This document shows, in pieces, positions 11,302 through 22,560 of a DNA stretch of 64,000 bases. Where the stretch lies: contig CM071570.1 in assembly GCA_036426205.1 (NCBI GenBank), positions 140,263,048 to 140,327,047 of the forward strand, in the 5' to 3' direction. A program made the translations under genes and the position numbers. Each line of letters starts with the position of its first letter. Position 1 is the stretch's first letter. Source of the DNA: Ascaphus truei. Lineage: Eukaryota > Chordata > Amphibia > Anura > Ascaphidae. Below the pieces are notes generated by a model. The model was not told the origin of the DNA, made no database searches, and worked only from the letters and a program-made list of their open reading frames with translations.

Positions 11302-14300
11302 ACCATTTAGTTTAATAAACTTTTTTAATATTTGTACTTATCTGTGAGTTGTTAAATGCTTTTTCCTGTCACACCAATCCTTAGCTGTTTCACTGGATGT
11401 ACTGTGCCTGTTTTCATTACAATTTTTTGAAGCTTTATTTGGAGTGCTGTCTCTTGATTTCCGGTCTCATCACTGATATCGTATATCTATTGCATTTCTT
11501 TGTGGCATACACACACATAGAGTATAGCTCAATTGGATTGCCAACTGCTCTCTCCATTGTATATATAACAAAAGGGATAATTCTAATCACTTCAATCCAC
11601 ATAGACGTGGACAGAAATATAATAAATATAGGGAGAAAAGTAGGTATAATTATCCTACCAATATCCCAAAAGTACAGGAAAATAAATATTTCTCAAAGGA
11701 GGATAAAAAAGAAAAAAAGGAAAAGAAGAAATCCCCTTATAAATGTACTATAGGAAATAGATTTTAAGTGTTACAAGAACAGGATAAGAAATTAAATATT
11801 AAAACAAATCAAGAATTGAAAGAGAAGGGGAATGCTAGTGGGGCTATACCCAAAACACAAAATAAAGATCCAATGAAACAGGCATCTAGTTCAACTCTTT
11901 TAACATCTCATACTGCTTCTTTTATAGAAATGGTGAATCAAAAAGAGGCCAGGGAAAGGGGGAAAATATATCCTCTTTGGGATCGACATCCAACGCACCA
12001 GGTGTTTACCCTAAAACACAGAAAAGGAAGCAACAAGGAACAGAGCAACTCCAGCAAAGAAAGAAAGAGAATAGATTAAGGGCCTTGATGCCAGAGTCAC
12101 AGTATTTTCAATCTGTCAAGTTTTGTATTGTCAGGACATCACATCTCACTCTTGGGCAAGGGCCTCTCATTTACACCAAGTAGTTTACCTAAAAAATTCA
12201 ATTTAATTGCGGATTTAAATAAATACATACGGAAAGTAACTTTAAAGAGACATTTTGCAATTAAAAATAGGGAGAAACAAGAGATCTTTAGTACACAACA
12301 GTTAAATTGCATTGAAGCAATGACTTCTCTATTATCAAAAGGAACACCATCTTTGGACGGGGTGGTACTATCAGGGGAGGACAGCAGAGGTGCTGGTGTC
12401 GATTCTAGTCTGCATATGGATTTATTAACACAACATTCTATATTAGAGCCATTATTGACACCTTGTAATCAATTAGACATGTTTGATTCAGGTAAATTCT
12501 CATCTCAATTAGTTCATTCTTACTCTCAAGTAACACAATTTCAAATGTGTGATTCAGGTTCTTCTTTGTATGATCCAGGTGATCATCTTTCTTCTACTAG
12601 GGTGAATCAATCACAGATATTAGACTTAGGTCAATCTTTAACCCAAAGGCCATTTATATCGGCTCAGTTAAGAACCCAAGCACTGGAAGGATCTCCATTA
12701 GTAAATAAACAAAACAAAAATAATACAACAATAGAGATACAAAATTCACCATTTACTCCTAAATCCACTTACTTCCCCTATCAATCAAAGAAGGGGGGGG
12801 TCGTGGAGACTTTTTATACGCTCGTCCTGATGGACTTTGAATCTCTATGTCACAATACTCCACGTTGCAGAAAAAGAATTAAGTGTACTAGGACATTTGG
12901 TCATAAGGCAAGCAGATAAAAGGGGAGGAATTGTCCTTCAGGACAGGGTAGATTACCTGGCAGAAGCAATTCTCCTTTTGGGAGATAGTTCCTCATATGT
13001 TGTATTAGAAAGAGACCCGATGGAAATGTAGCAAAAAGAGTTTAAGGGCTTTTTGTTAGAAGCACAGTTTATAGATGTGATTAGCAGATCAGAATATAAC
13101 TTTTTGTATAAAAAATGTCCAACAACTCCAGCGTTCTATCATATACCCAAGTTGCACCAGAATGTTGAACAGCCGCCAGAGAGACCCATAGTATCATGAT
13201 GGAGTTGATGACGTCCAGCGTGTCCCAGTATGTAGATTATTTTCTACAACCCATTGTGGTTAAATTGAGATCGTATATCAGGGACACGCTGCATGTCATC
13301 AACTCCATCTCAAGGATCCCCTGGAAACCTACGTACATCTGGGCCACATGTGATCTGGCCTTGTTGTACACATGTATTAATCAGGAAAAGGAAATACGAG
13401 CGGTTGAAATTTTTTTGCAACAAGATTATTTTATTTTAAGAGCCATTCAATTTATTTTAGAGCACAATTATTTTTTATTTGAAGACACATATTATTTTCA
13501 GGTCTGTGGAACGGCCATGGGACCCAGATTCGCCCCAGCTATGCTAACCTCTACATGGGATTGTGAGAGGATTCCCATATGTGGGGAAATGCGAGATTGG
13601 GGACAGGTCTGGTGTTCTATGGCCATTTCATAGACAACCTTTTGTTTATTTGGGACAGTGAGTTAGAAGAATTGACAAGCATATTGCATTCATTCAAAAT
13701 GGGCTTACGACTCACGTCTGAGACAGATTGAAAGTCAACTTTTTGGACTTAGAGCTCATGGTGAATACTGATAATAGGATAGTGACTAGGACACATTTCA
13801 AAAAGGTTGCCACAAATAGTTACTTACACAACACTAGCAACCACAATAAAAAGTGGTTGGAGAATATCCCCCGGCACACATTTTTCAGTCAGGAGAAACT
13901 GTTCTTTTGGCCCAGGGGGATATTCTGGTTAACAAATTTGTGGCCAAAGGTTACAATATGAACATTATCCAAGAAACGTTTAAGCAAGTAGGTCAAATGG
14001 ATAGGCAGGTTCTTCTGGATAAGTCTAAAAAGAAACAATTATATCCCTATAAAGAGAGTAGAGAACTGCTAAATAAAGAGAGTAACCTAAATTCACCTTT
14101 ATTCGTTACACAGTTCAACAGTGCTTCTTCGAAAATTAAATCGGTTTATAACAAGCACTGGGATATCATGTTAAACGATTCTATTATTGGTACCAAATTA
14201 CCACCTAGGATACTGATGTTTTTCAGAAGGCAAGGAATATCAAGTCAATGTTAGCACCTTGTAGACTAAAAGCCCTTGAAAACAGTATGGGAAATGTTAA

Positions 14301-14440
14301 ATCAAGTAGTGGTAACTTTTCCTGTGGACGAACAAGATGTTTAACGTGCAAGCATCTGAAAAAAACAGATAAGATTAGTTTTTATTCGAATGGTTCATCA
14401 AGTACTGTAAATGAACATACAAATTGTCTATCACCATTTA
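11302..14440 (+). mobile_element. Penelope-like element PLE-1 (main body)
   Basis: A plus-strand PLE continuing from 4590-4721 across the L1. It contains a 5' AT-rich leader, broken RT frames and part of the linker to the endonuclease. It stops abruptly at 14440 where family M copy A begins; no GIY-YIG domain was found downstream, so the 3' end is missing or displaced. PLEs move by target-primed reverse transcription and use an RT related to telomerase. Confidence 0.8.
12128..14440 (+). pseudogene. PLE-1 reverse transcriptase, broken
   Basis: PLE landmarks appear in order across changing frames. The N-terminal conserved block is LNKYIRKVTLKRHF (12200-12260). ADKRGGIVL lies near 12910. FYHIPKLHQ and PPERPIVS (13130-13195), YVDYFLQP and RSYIRDT (13230-13290) follow. 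Next are CDLALLYTCI (motif A position), a NYFLFED stretch and VCGTAMGPRFAPA (13500-13540), FIDNLLFIWD (motif C, FIDN at about 13630), and VNFLDLEL. The Cys-rich CGRTRCLTCKHL at 14320-14350 is the linker before the GIY-YIG domain, which is cut off. Several stops and frameshifts make it inactive. The leader frames at 11768-12183 are lysine-rich and lie where PLEs carry an upstream frame. Confidence 0.82.
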
Positions 14441-15723
14441 GAGCCTCAAGCAGTAAGCGTTCATAAGTCACTAATCGACCACTTACGCCCAAAATGCCAA
14501 CTCTGATTCAGTAAGCGTTGATAAGTGGGCGATAAATGCCTGAATCGCCAAAAAAACTTTTGAACAAAATCAAATCGCCGACTGAGTGGCGATAAGCCAC
14601 TTATTGACGCTTTTCAGAATGTTCATAAACAAGTTCGCTTCTTGTGGCGTAGCCGCGAGTAGTTTGTCGCCGCCTATCGCGGCCCTAGAATGGCGATTTT
14701 CTCCCCAAATCCAAATGCCAGAATAAGTTGGCAGATTGTTGGGGGGAAGCATCGATAAGGCAGCGATACGGCACTAAGAAAAATGTTAGTCTTTTTCCTG
14801 CCTCGGATTGATGCCGGGGGTCTCCGTAGCTGATACTCATTAATAACCGCACCGGAGACCCACGGCATGAATCTGATGCAGGAAAAATTAATTTACAGCC
14901 CACTTCATTACCTTAGTGGCTAACCGTGAAGGCAATAGAGGGGTTAACCACCCGTGTCAGGCTTATTGTGGGAAGCGGGGGTGGGTGAAGGGGGTATTTG
15001 ACCCTTAGTTGGCCTTGCGGGGTGGTTGCGGGTTGACTTAACCCCTTCATTACCTTAGCGGTTAATACCGCTAAGGTAATGAAGGGGTTAACGCTCCTGC
15101 TACCCACCCGAAAGGCCTTAACACCCACCCTTAGGGCTAATATCCCTTTCACAAACCCCTGCTACCTACAATAAAAACAATACATACAAAACAGCCCCAA
15201 AACCCACCTCCTAGGCCACAATAAACATATCAAGATTTAATAAACATAAATACACCACACACCCCCCGTGCCCCATCATAATGTAAAACCATGATTTATT
15301 TTTTAACATACAGGATTCATACCCCAGATCGACGGGGTTCCCCGGTGTGCCCGACTGGTGTCCCAAGGCCCCACAGTGCACCAGAAGGGGTTGCCCACAG
15401 GTGTCTGTGGGTCTCCGGGTGGTCCCCGCTAGGCGCCGTGGGCCTCCAAACACATTAGCCAACATAACACATCATTAATAAAAATCGAAAATCAATCGCC
15501 AACATTTTATTTAAATAAAGCAGCAAAATACCAAACAATGCCATCCACATAATAAACTGACCGCAAAAATCAACATGAATACAAAGCAAGAAATGACAAA
15601 AAAATATTGTCCTAATAATATATTGATCTGTACCCTAAAGTGGTACAGATTAATACATTATCAGTCAATATGCAAAAAATAAAAATACACATCCAATGTT
15701 AAAATATTACCGGGAAAATAAAC
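14441..15723 (+). mobile_element. Family M copy A (Harbinger-type end, truncated)
   Basis: The left end GAGCCTCAAGCAGTAAGCG follows TTA (14438-14440), the preferred Harbinger target. About 330 bp of subterminal sequence with repeated CGATAAG/TTATCG motifs aligns to 34136-34465 and 56410-56740. Then come a stem-loop (14779-14895), the CCCCTTCATTACC palindrome (15038-15091), and a decayed copy of the GC-rich block (15315-15455). The order is the same as in copy D. There is no right end, so it is truncated. The 3' limit is approximate. Confidence 0.7.
15038..15091. repeat. Family M palindrome (copy A)
   Basis: TTAACCCCTTCATTACC... with 24-bp perfect arms and a 6-base centre. Related palindromes lie at 16415, 16826, 24386, 24682, 25788, 56980 and 58292. 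Confidence 0.9.
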
Positions 15724-16414
15724 ACTGGGACACAACTATATGTGGTTCACTTTATTTAGAAAGGATCAGAAGGGAGGAGTTATCTTTTATATGAAGAGAA
15801 AATCTACTTTAGTAGAAGGTACTGGAGAAAAGATTGAGGGGCCTATTCTATGAGCCTTGATAACCAACTTATTGAGGCTTTTAAGCTATTCTTGCAAGGT
15901 AGCTATTCAGGAAGCCTCAATAATTTGGTAAAATCGTGTGGCGAAAGCATTTTTCTGCGATTTCTGGCTACTGGCTAAACACGCTGTGAGGTTGCTAACG
16001 AGAAGCCCCAAATCGTAATTTTGACCAAATCGTGCAATTCTAGTAGCCTCGATTATCTTATCGAGGCTCTGGAATTGTGATTTGATCAAAGATTCTTATC
16101 GCCAGCAAAAGCTGGAGTGAAGCTGGTGAAAAGGGTTGTGAGAGACAGATTTAGAAAAAAAAATGCATTTTACTGCATCGGATTGATGCCGGGGTCTCCA
16201 GAGCTGATACACATTAATACCAGCACTGGAGAGCCCCTGAATCAATCCGATGCTGTATAAATGCATTTACAAGCAGCTTTATTACCTTAGCGGCTATCCG
16301 TGCATTGAACTACCAGTGCAATGTTTATTGTGGGTTGTGGGTAGTGGAGGTGGATGAAGGTGGTATTTGACCCATTGTGTGTGTTTAGGCCTTGCGGTGG
16401 AGTTGCGGTAAGAG

Positions 16415-16468
16415 TTAACCCCTTCATTACCATAGTGGTTAATACTGCTAAGGTAATGAAGGGGTTAA
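16415..16468. repeat. Family M palindrome (copy B, first)
   Basis: Inverted repeat TTAACCCCTTCATTACC / GGTAATGAAGGGGTTAA with a few internal mismatches. Confidence 0.85.
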
Positions 16469-16825
16469 CTCTCCTGATACCCACCCGGTAGGCCTAAACA
16501 CCCACCCATGGGGCAACTACCCCCTTCACCCAATCCCTCTACCCCGATTAAACATTAAAAAACACAACAACCCTAATGCCCACCTCTTCTACCCCCAACA
16601 ATCCCTCAACACATACAGTACAGTAATGGAAAAAATACTATTATACAGATATGGATAATAGTGCATTTGCCCATTCAAAATTAAACAATATACAGCCAGT
16701 ATTAATAAAGTAAATAAGACTTGCACTTACCCCTGCCAGGATGAAGGGCATCCTCAGCATCACCCTCCATGTCCATGTCCTCTGTTGGAAGGAACACAAC
16801 AAGAAAAAATACAATCTAATGGCCC

Positions 16826-16880
16826 TTAACCCTTTAATCACCTTAGCGGTTAATAACTGCTATAGTAATTAAGGGGTTAA
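16826..16880. repeat. Family M palindrome (copy B, second)
   Basis: A diverged version of the same inverted repeat (TTAACCCTTTAATCACC / TAATTAAGGGGTTAA). Confidence 0.8.
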
Positions 16881-17640
16881 ACCATCCTCCCCCGCTACCC
16901 ACCTGGGACCCCGGCAAAAGTACCCCCACCCTCTACCCATTGATTTGCACAGTGGTACATCATGCCCATATAATATTAATAAGCCACTATAGCAGTCAAA
17001 GGACAACATAAAATAAATCAACGGGCCCAAAAATACCCAACAATTAACTAAAAAAAAAACAGAAATAGAAAAAATAACAATTAATTCAAAACAAGCATTT
17101 GCCAAAAAATGCATTGCCTGTCACTGTATATATCTGTAACCTAAAGGGGCAAAAATAAATACATTAGCAGTCAATAGGCAAACAAAAACATCAAAAGAAA
17201 AAATACAATAAAAAAACCTGAAAAAGAAAATTACATACATTCAATATTTGTCTTACCTTTTGATGTCTTCAACCTCCAAATCCTGGCGTATCGGTGTAAC
17301 GCTCGCGCTGCCCACAAACAAGACAAGACCCCGGCACTGAGGTGGGAAGGTATTACACCACACACCCGCAGCAGCGGTGGCGTGCCTGGAAGGCGGATAG
17401 TTTAGTGTAGCCGGGTCTGGGTTGGAGAGTGTGGAAGATGCGATATACTTGCCGACTTCCGGGATTAGAGAAGACAGGATAGTAGGGGTCCGTAAACCAT
17501 GGTCTGGGATTGGAGATAGCAACGTAGTCCGAGTCTGTATTCCATGTTCAAGGGTAGGAGAGATCGCCGTAGTCGAGGGTATGCCAAAGTCCAAAATCCA
17601 GAAGGGTCCACAAACAAGCCGAGTCGGTACACAAGAGGTT

Positions 17641-19648
17641 GTGAAAAAAGAAACTTATCTAAAAAGTGGCGCTCTACATAAATCAATTGGCTAAACATAG
17701 TGATATAATAGTGATTGAAATAATCAAAAAGTGATACTTATACAAACACATAAACAGGTGCTGCTATGACCCGGTGAGGATTGCTCTGTCAGTCCTCGTG
17801 GTAAGAAGTAGGGATGATTCTCCGGGAAGCGCAGGAATATGTGGAAAAAAATATATATAGATAGTGCAATATTGATGTGGTAAATTCAAAGTAAATTGGC
17901 TGATCTATTGTAGATGTACTCACAAGTGTGAGAGGATTAAAGGCACGTAAAGGTATCTTTCCATAATATGGATTTCACACGGTAGTCAGGAAATCAGTCT
18001 TAGCCCCATACAGACTCCAAGAGACCTTAAAGAAGAAGACTGGACATACAGTAGAGGCAACTCTTATTCGAACAAAAACCAGTGGCAATTCCCCAAAAAA
18101 CCCAGGAAACACCCAGGTACATTCTGAATACATGGAATGTGAGAAGGGATGGGGGAGCACAGCGTAAGGAATGGTGGAGTGTGATTGTATTATCTCCCTA
18201 TGATGTTTAGTGGCGTTCTGACACCCTTGGAGTGTCCTCAGAGGGAGGTTTGTACTCCTTAGAGAAGGGTTAAGACTTAGGTGGGTGAAGCAAGTCTATG
18301 GATGCAAAATGAATGCAAAATGAATCAATAAAAGGAAAACTTACACGGCCTTGTGTAAGTTGTATCCCATCAAGGTTTCTTTTGCAGTCTTATCTTTCTT
18401 CTGGATGATCCTTCTTCTTTCTTTATGCTCTTCTCTTTCTGTCTCTTCTTCTTGCTGTGATCTTGATGTTTGTCGTTGGACGAATCTTCACATTGGTTCT
18501 CCTCTCATATGGGTGTAAACATAGGTGAGAAGGTAGTTAGACACATATACATACAAAGTCGATATCAATTTGAAGGGGGGCAATGAGACAGTGTCATCAG
18601 GTGTATAGGTATATGATAATTATTATTCACTCACACGGCCTAATGTGAGTGGTAACTTAAAACGGTATCTTGCAAGCACCTGTACAGATCACAGGTCTTC
18701 AGGTCAAAGGTCCCTTGTGGGACAAAGACAGAGGGATAGTATGGGGAAGGTGTATCAATACATCAAAATACTCACACGGGCCAGTGTGAGTACACACTGA
18801 TAATGGTATCTTGGAAACTCCAAAAAGTGATAAAAAATCCCTAGGGGCTAGGTCCAGATAGCAAAGGACTAATAGGACACTAAAAACAGGGGTGATTAAA
18901 TTTTATTGAAACAAACTAGCATACACTAATGAACAAGTACATATATAATCAGATAAAAAATTAAAACCGAGGAGCATCTACTGCTTCTGGGGGGATAGAA
19001 AAAAAGTGTCAGCCAGGGGAGACAAATGGTGGTTAGTGGATGAAAGTCTCTGTACTCTGCGTCCGGATCGAGAGATTCCACAGCACCTCCGGTTCCTCTC
19101 AGATTGCTGCAGGCTGTGGTTCAAAGAAGAAGAGCTACGCGTTTCGCCCTGAACAGGGCTTCCTCAGGCTCGTGTAAAGACGTCACTTACCATTGGCCGG
19201 AACCCCTGGAAGCGGATGACATCACTTCCGGTGCAGTTGGAACGCAACCAGTGACACGCACGCCACAGAAGGAGGGGAACCAGATACACCATCTATCTGG
19301 CTGCTGAGATCCACTGCGTGTGATCGAAACGCTTTTAAACTTTTGAAACCATGTGAGTGTAATACTTTCCACTTACCTTTTATAAATCCTTTGTATACAG
19401 TCTGCACTATGTCCAGTCTTCTTCTTAAAGGTCTCTTGGAGTCTGTATGGGGCTAAGACTGATTTCCTGACTACCGTGTGAAATCCATATTATGGAAAGA
19501 TACCTTTACATGCCTTTAATCCTCTCACACTTGTCAGTACATCTACAATAGATCAGCCAATTTACTTTGAATTTACCACATCAATATTGCACTATCTATA
19601 TATATTTTTTTCCACATATTCCTGCGCTTCCCGGAGAATCATCCCTAC
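17641..19648 (-). mobile_element. PLE-like fold-back insertion in the solo LTR
   Basis: Flanked by a 17-bp target duplication (TCGGTACACAAGAGGTT at 17624-17640 and 19649-19665). Its right end (19404-19648) is an inverted copy of 17808-18050, about 243 bp and nearly identical. Between the arms are repeated units containing short hairpins (ACTTACACGG..., ACTCACACGG...) near 18341, 18630 and 18771. A hammerhead-like PLE core lies on the minus strand at 19135-19172. No RT frame is present. The ends and inverted tail fit a truncated PLE. Confidence 0.65.
19135..19172 (-). ncRNA. Hammerhead-like core in PLE tail
   Basis: The minus strand reads CCTGAGGA, then a 6-bp stem GCCCTG/CAGGGC with a TT loop, then GAAACGCGT. 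This follows the hammerhead order CUGANGA - stem II - GAAA - stem III, with one extra A before stem II. Hammerhead ribozymes have been described in PLEs of many animals. This is the cleanest copy in the window. Self-cleavage is inferred, not shown. Confidence 0.5.
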
Positions 19649-20329
19649 TCGGTACACAAGAGGTTAACTGCAAAGGAGAGAGCACTGCACAAACGAAGTG
19701 AGCTTCACGAGGCTACATAGGATTATGCTGAGCAAAGCATGGGAGGAAGCAGGAAGTATTTAAATGCAGGACAGACCAAAGGGGACAGGGGGCGGAGCGC
19801 AGGCATGGCCCCAGAGGAGCAGGGATGGGCTGCAGGTAACAAGGCAGAAAGGAGAGACTTGCCAAGCAGCTGGGGATCGTCGCACGTCATCGCGTGTGCG
19901 CGCCATGCGGGAGAGATGCGTGACGTGTGCGGGAGGCGGGACCAGGTTCCGTGCGGCAGCTAGAAGAGCTGTGGGTGCGCGTGCACTCTGTAATGAGAGT
20001 GGGGGAGCGTGCATGGGCAGGAAAAGTGGCCGCGGCGGCCGCTGCAGCAGGTAAGGAGGGAACACGCCGCAAAGGACGTGTTCCCCGATTCCTTACAATT
20101 GGGAAGCTCTTGACTAAAAACATCATCCTCTGCAATCCTCAGCAATGATCAGTATCAGGTAAAAAAAATATTCTTTCTTCCATCTTCGTTTATCTTCTTC
20201 CATCTTCTTCTTGCATTATTTCCTTCTTTTCTTTAATCTTCTTTCTTTGTAATCCAATGTAACCCATGTTAAATCCAAAACAGATGTTGCCTCATCGGCA
20301 TCTTAAACTAAAATGAGACGGAACAGGCC

Positions 20330-20900
20330 GTATAAAAGGCCTGTGACATCACATTTTAAGGTCAGATTTTTAATTGTATAATTGATGTTAGTACACCTAA
20401 TACCAAGGGGAGGAGGGAGGTACAATCCTGATGAAGCTCATAGAAGCGAAATGCATAGAGTGACAACCCCCATGAGACTCTACACTTGCCAGATGCGTTA
20501 TCCAGCAGTGAGAACCAAAACCACAGAGTTCGGGAACTGATGTCGCGGAGCCCAGGGAGATGCCAGCAGAGCTAGGATGCCTCTCTTAAAATCTGTTACG
20601 GATAGGAGAGACGTTTGCCATACATCACGGAGCCTAAGGAGGATGCCAGGAAGGGCAGGATGCCCCTCCAGGACCACCAGCAACACCCCAGGGACTGGTA
20701 TCGATGAGCTAGTCCGAGTCGTTGAAGCACCATACACATTAAGTGTTTGAAACCTTTTAATACGGCACAGAATGTGAGTGTTGTTTTTTAAGCATAAAGT
20801 TTATATATTTTTGGATCTGCGCAATGGTCCCTCTCTTCTTCTTTACACATTCAGATACCAACAACTCAACCCCCACATCTGAGAAAAAGATTGCCTGAGA
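20330..20900 (+). mobile_element. PLE terminal fragment
   Basis: It contains TCCTGATGAAGC...GCGAAATGCATAG at 20426-20456, then a GC-rich stretch and TTTGGATCTGCGC, the layout of amphibian PLE ends. It has no coding capacity. The boundaries are approximate. Confidence 0.5.
20428..20456 (+). ncRNA. Degenerate hammerhead-like core
   Basis: CTGATGA and GAAAT are separated by a short imperfect stem. The GAAAC box has changed, so cleavage is unlikely. Confidence 0.3.
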
Positions 20901-21245
20901 TTTGGATATACCTTATTAATTTGTAACATGGTGAGTAGGCAACACATAGGACCCAAGAGGAGGAGGATGGCTAGGAAGAGCGCAACCCCAGCCATCTGAC
21001 CCGGAAGATTTCACTTACTTCTGGTGTCTGCCACTAGTAAAGCGCAGATCCTCCCATTTATCCTCCTCCTCTGCTTCCGCTTCATTCCCATGGTCCTCCA
21101 CCTTCCTCTCCCACCACCACCAGCCTCTACTGCTGGCCTCCTCTATCGCCACCCATCTCTTCCGCCCCCATGCCCCGTGACCACCACTTGTCTCTACTGC
21201 CACTCCACACCTGCTGGGCTGCGTCCTCCACAGATCCCTGTTAGG
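20901..21245. other. No gene; pyrimidine-rich part
   Basis: Unrecognised sequence. From about 21050 it becomes rich in CCTCC and CCACC on the plus strand, just before the purine tract. No gene is supported. Confidence 0.5.
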
Positions 21246-21249
21246 CATT

Positions 21250-21600
21250 AATTGGGTAAAAGGAGGATTAAGAGAAGAGGAGGGGGTGACAGAAGTGGAG
21301 AAGGAGGAGGGTTTTTTAGAAGAGGAGGAAGGGGTAAGAGAAGATTAGAGGAGAGGGAGTGAAAGGAGGAGGAAGAGGAGGAGAGGATAAGAGAAGACAA
21401 GGAGGGGTTGGGAGCAATTGAGGAGGAGTGGATGAGAGAATAGGAGAAAGGGTCAGAGAGGAGGGGTAAAAGAAAAGGAGAAAGAGATGGGGTGTGAGAA
21501 GAGGAGGAGGAGTGGGGTCTGAAATGAGGAGGAAGGGGTGTGTGAGAGAAGGACATGCAAAAGGAAGGGTTGAGAGAGGGGCTACTATGTAACATTTTTT
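21250..21600. repeat. Long purine-rich tract
   Basis: About 350 bases made almost wholly of GAGG, AAGG and GGAGGA units on the plus strand. The 120-codon minus-strand open frame across it is Ser/Pro/Leu low complexity and not a gene. Confidence 0.85.
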
Positions 21601-21705
21601 TAAAAATCAATAAGTGGGTTGGAGGGAGGGGGGTGCCCAGGGCTGAAGGTTTGCCTTGGGTTCTGAATAACTTGCACCGGCCATGGTCACATAGTTAAAA
21701 ATTAT

Positions 21706-21891
21706 ATGTCCATGGAAATTAACCTACAGTACAGGCATGTTAATTTAGTCAACTGGGGGTACTCAACCTATGTTTTTATTGATATTAAAATAGTGGACGA
21801 TGTTGAGGGAGACAAAATCTTAGAAAACCACCATAATAATTATTTTTGCTCAGTCTTCACACCTGAAGCTCTAAATAATATATTTCTCTAG
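21706..21891 (+). pseudogene. Possible CR1-like LINE remnant
   Basis: A 61-codon open frame contains VEGDKILENHHNNYFCSVFT, which resembles the linker before the RT of CR1 elements (…YFxSVFT). It is short and no other LINE motif joins it. It could be chance. Confidence 0.35.
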
Positions 21892-22065
21892 AGGAACATA
21901 AATAAATTAGATATTGTGCAAAGAACGACTACTGAAAGGGTACAGTACATTGTTTACACCATAAAACTTATTAGAAAAGACTGAAGGCCCTCCATATGTA
22001 CAGCCTTAGGGAGAGAAGGAAGATGGAAGTATTTTAGAACATTTCGAATCAATATAGACTTCCCA

Positions 22066-22475
22066 ACAAAGGTTTTAGAGACTAATACAGCGAGGGAATT
22101 AAAAAATGATTGGTATAGACATAAAGCTATGCCAAATATATAAGAAATCCATTGATCAAATAGGGTCTGAGATTTTACAGCATATATATATATATATATA
22201 TATAAAAAACAGGAATTCCTTACCAGGCAGACCGGCGAATCCAAGACCACGCAGCAAGAAAAGAGACAGCACTCAGTATAAATTCCAAAAGATGTATTTA
22301 AAGACAGGCACATACAACCGACGTTTCGGTCCTTAAACAGGACCTTTCTCAAGGTTTTAGAGACTAAATACAGCGAGGGAATTAAAAATGATTGGATCTA
22401 CATAACGCTATGCCAATATATAAGAAATCATTGATCAATAATAGGGTCGAGATTTACAGCTATTATATATATATA
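22066..22475. repeat. Duplicated ~125-bp segment flanking a PLE tail
   Basis: Sequence starting GGTTTTAGAGACTAA and ending TTTACAGC occurs at 22066-22190 and again at 22352-22460 with several one-base indels. Each copy runs into a TA microsatellite. Between them is a minus-strand PLE end with a hammerhead-like core (22318-22354). Confidence 0.7.
22318..22354 (-). ncRNA. Hammerhead-like core in PLE tail
   Basis: The minus strand reads CTTGAGAAA, a stem GGTCCT/AGGACC with a GTTTA loop, then GAAACGTC. The stem is perfect and the GAAAC box intact; the first box is degenerate. Confidence 0.4.
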
Positions 22476-22560
22476 TATATAAATATATAATATATTATAT
22501 AGATATATATATATTATATTTATATATATTATATATATCTATATATATAATATATATGGG
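22460..22560. repeat. TA-rich microsatellite block
   Basis: Alternating TATATA tracts with minor interruptions. A shorter (AT)n tract lies at 22180-22204. Confidence 0.85.

Larger units (their letters stand above)
15838..17294 (+). mobile_element. Family M copy B (truncated)
   Basis: It begins GGGGCCTATTCTATGAG, close to the copy C end. It carries the ATGCAT/GGTCTCC stem-loop (16160-16265) and two CCTTMATTACC palindromes (16415-16468 and 16826-16880). Its flanks contain TGGATAATAG, colinear with copies C and D. No right end was found; it runs up to the solo LTR at 17295. Confidence 0.65.
17295..20097. mobile_element. Solo LTR split by an insertion
   Basis: It starts TGTAACGCTC and ends CCTTACA, the TG...CA ends of an LTR, flanked by near-matching 5-bp repeats (atcgg/attgg). 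Without the 17641-19665 insertion and its duplicated target it is about 778 bp. There is no internal coding region, so it is a solo LTR or LTR fragment. The left part contains short repeated motifs (gattggaga, gtagtcgag) also seen at 59205-59400, suggesting a related LTR there. Its 3' part is GC- and CpG-rich. The superfamily cannot be told without an internal region. Confidence 0.6.

Noticed and set aside
21248..21610. 120-codon minus-strand open frame
   Set aside because: Ser/Pro/Leu low complexity arising from the purine tract; no start context or domain.
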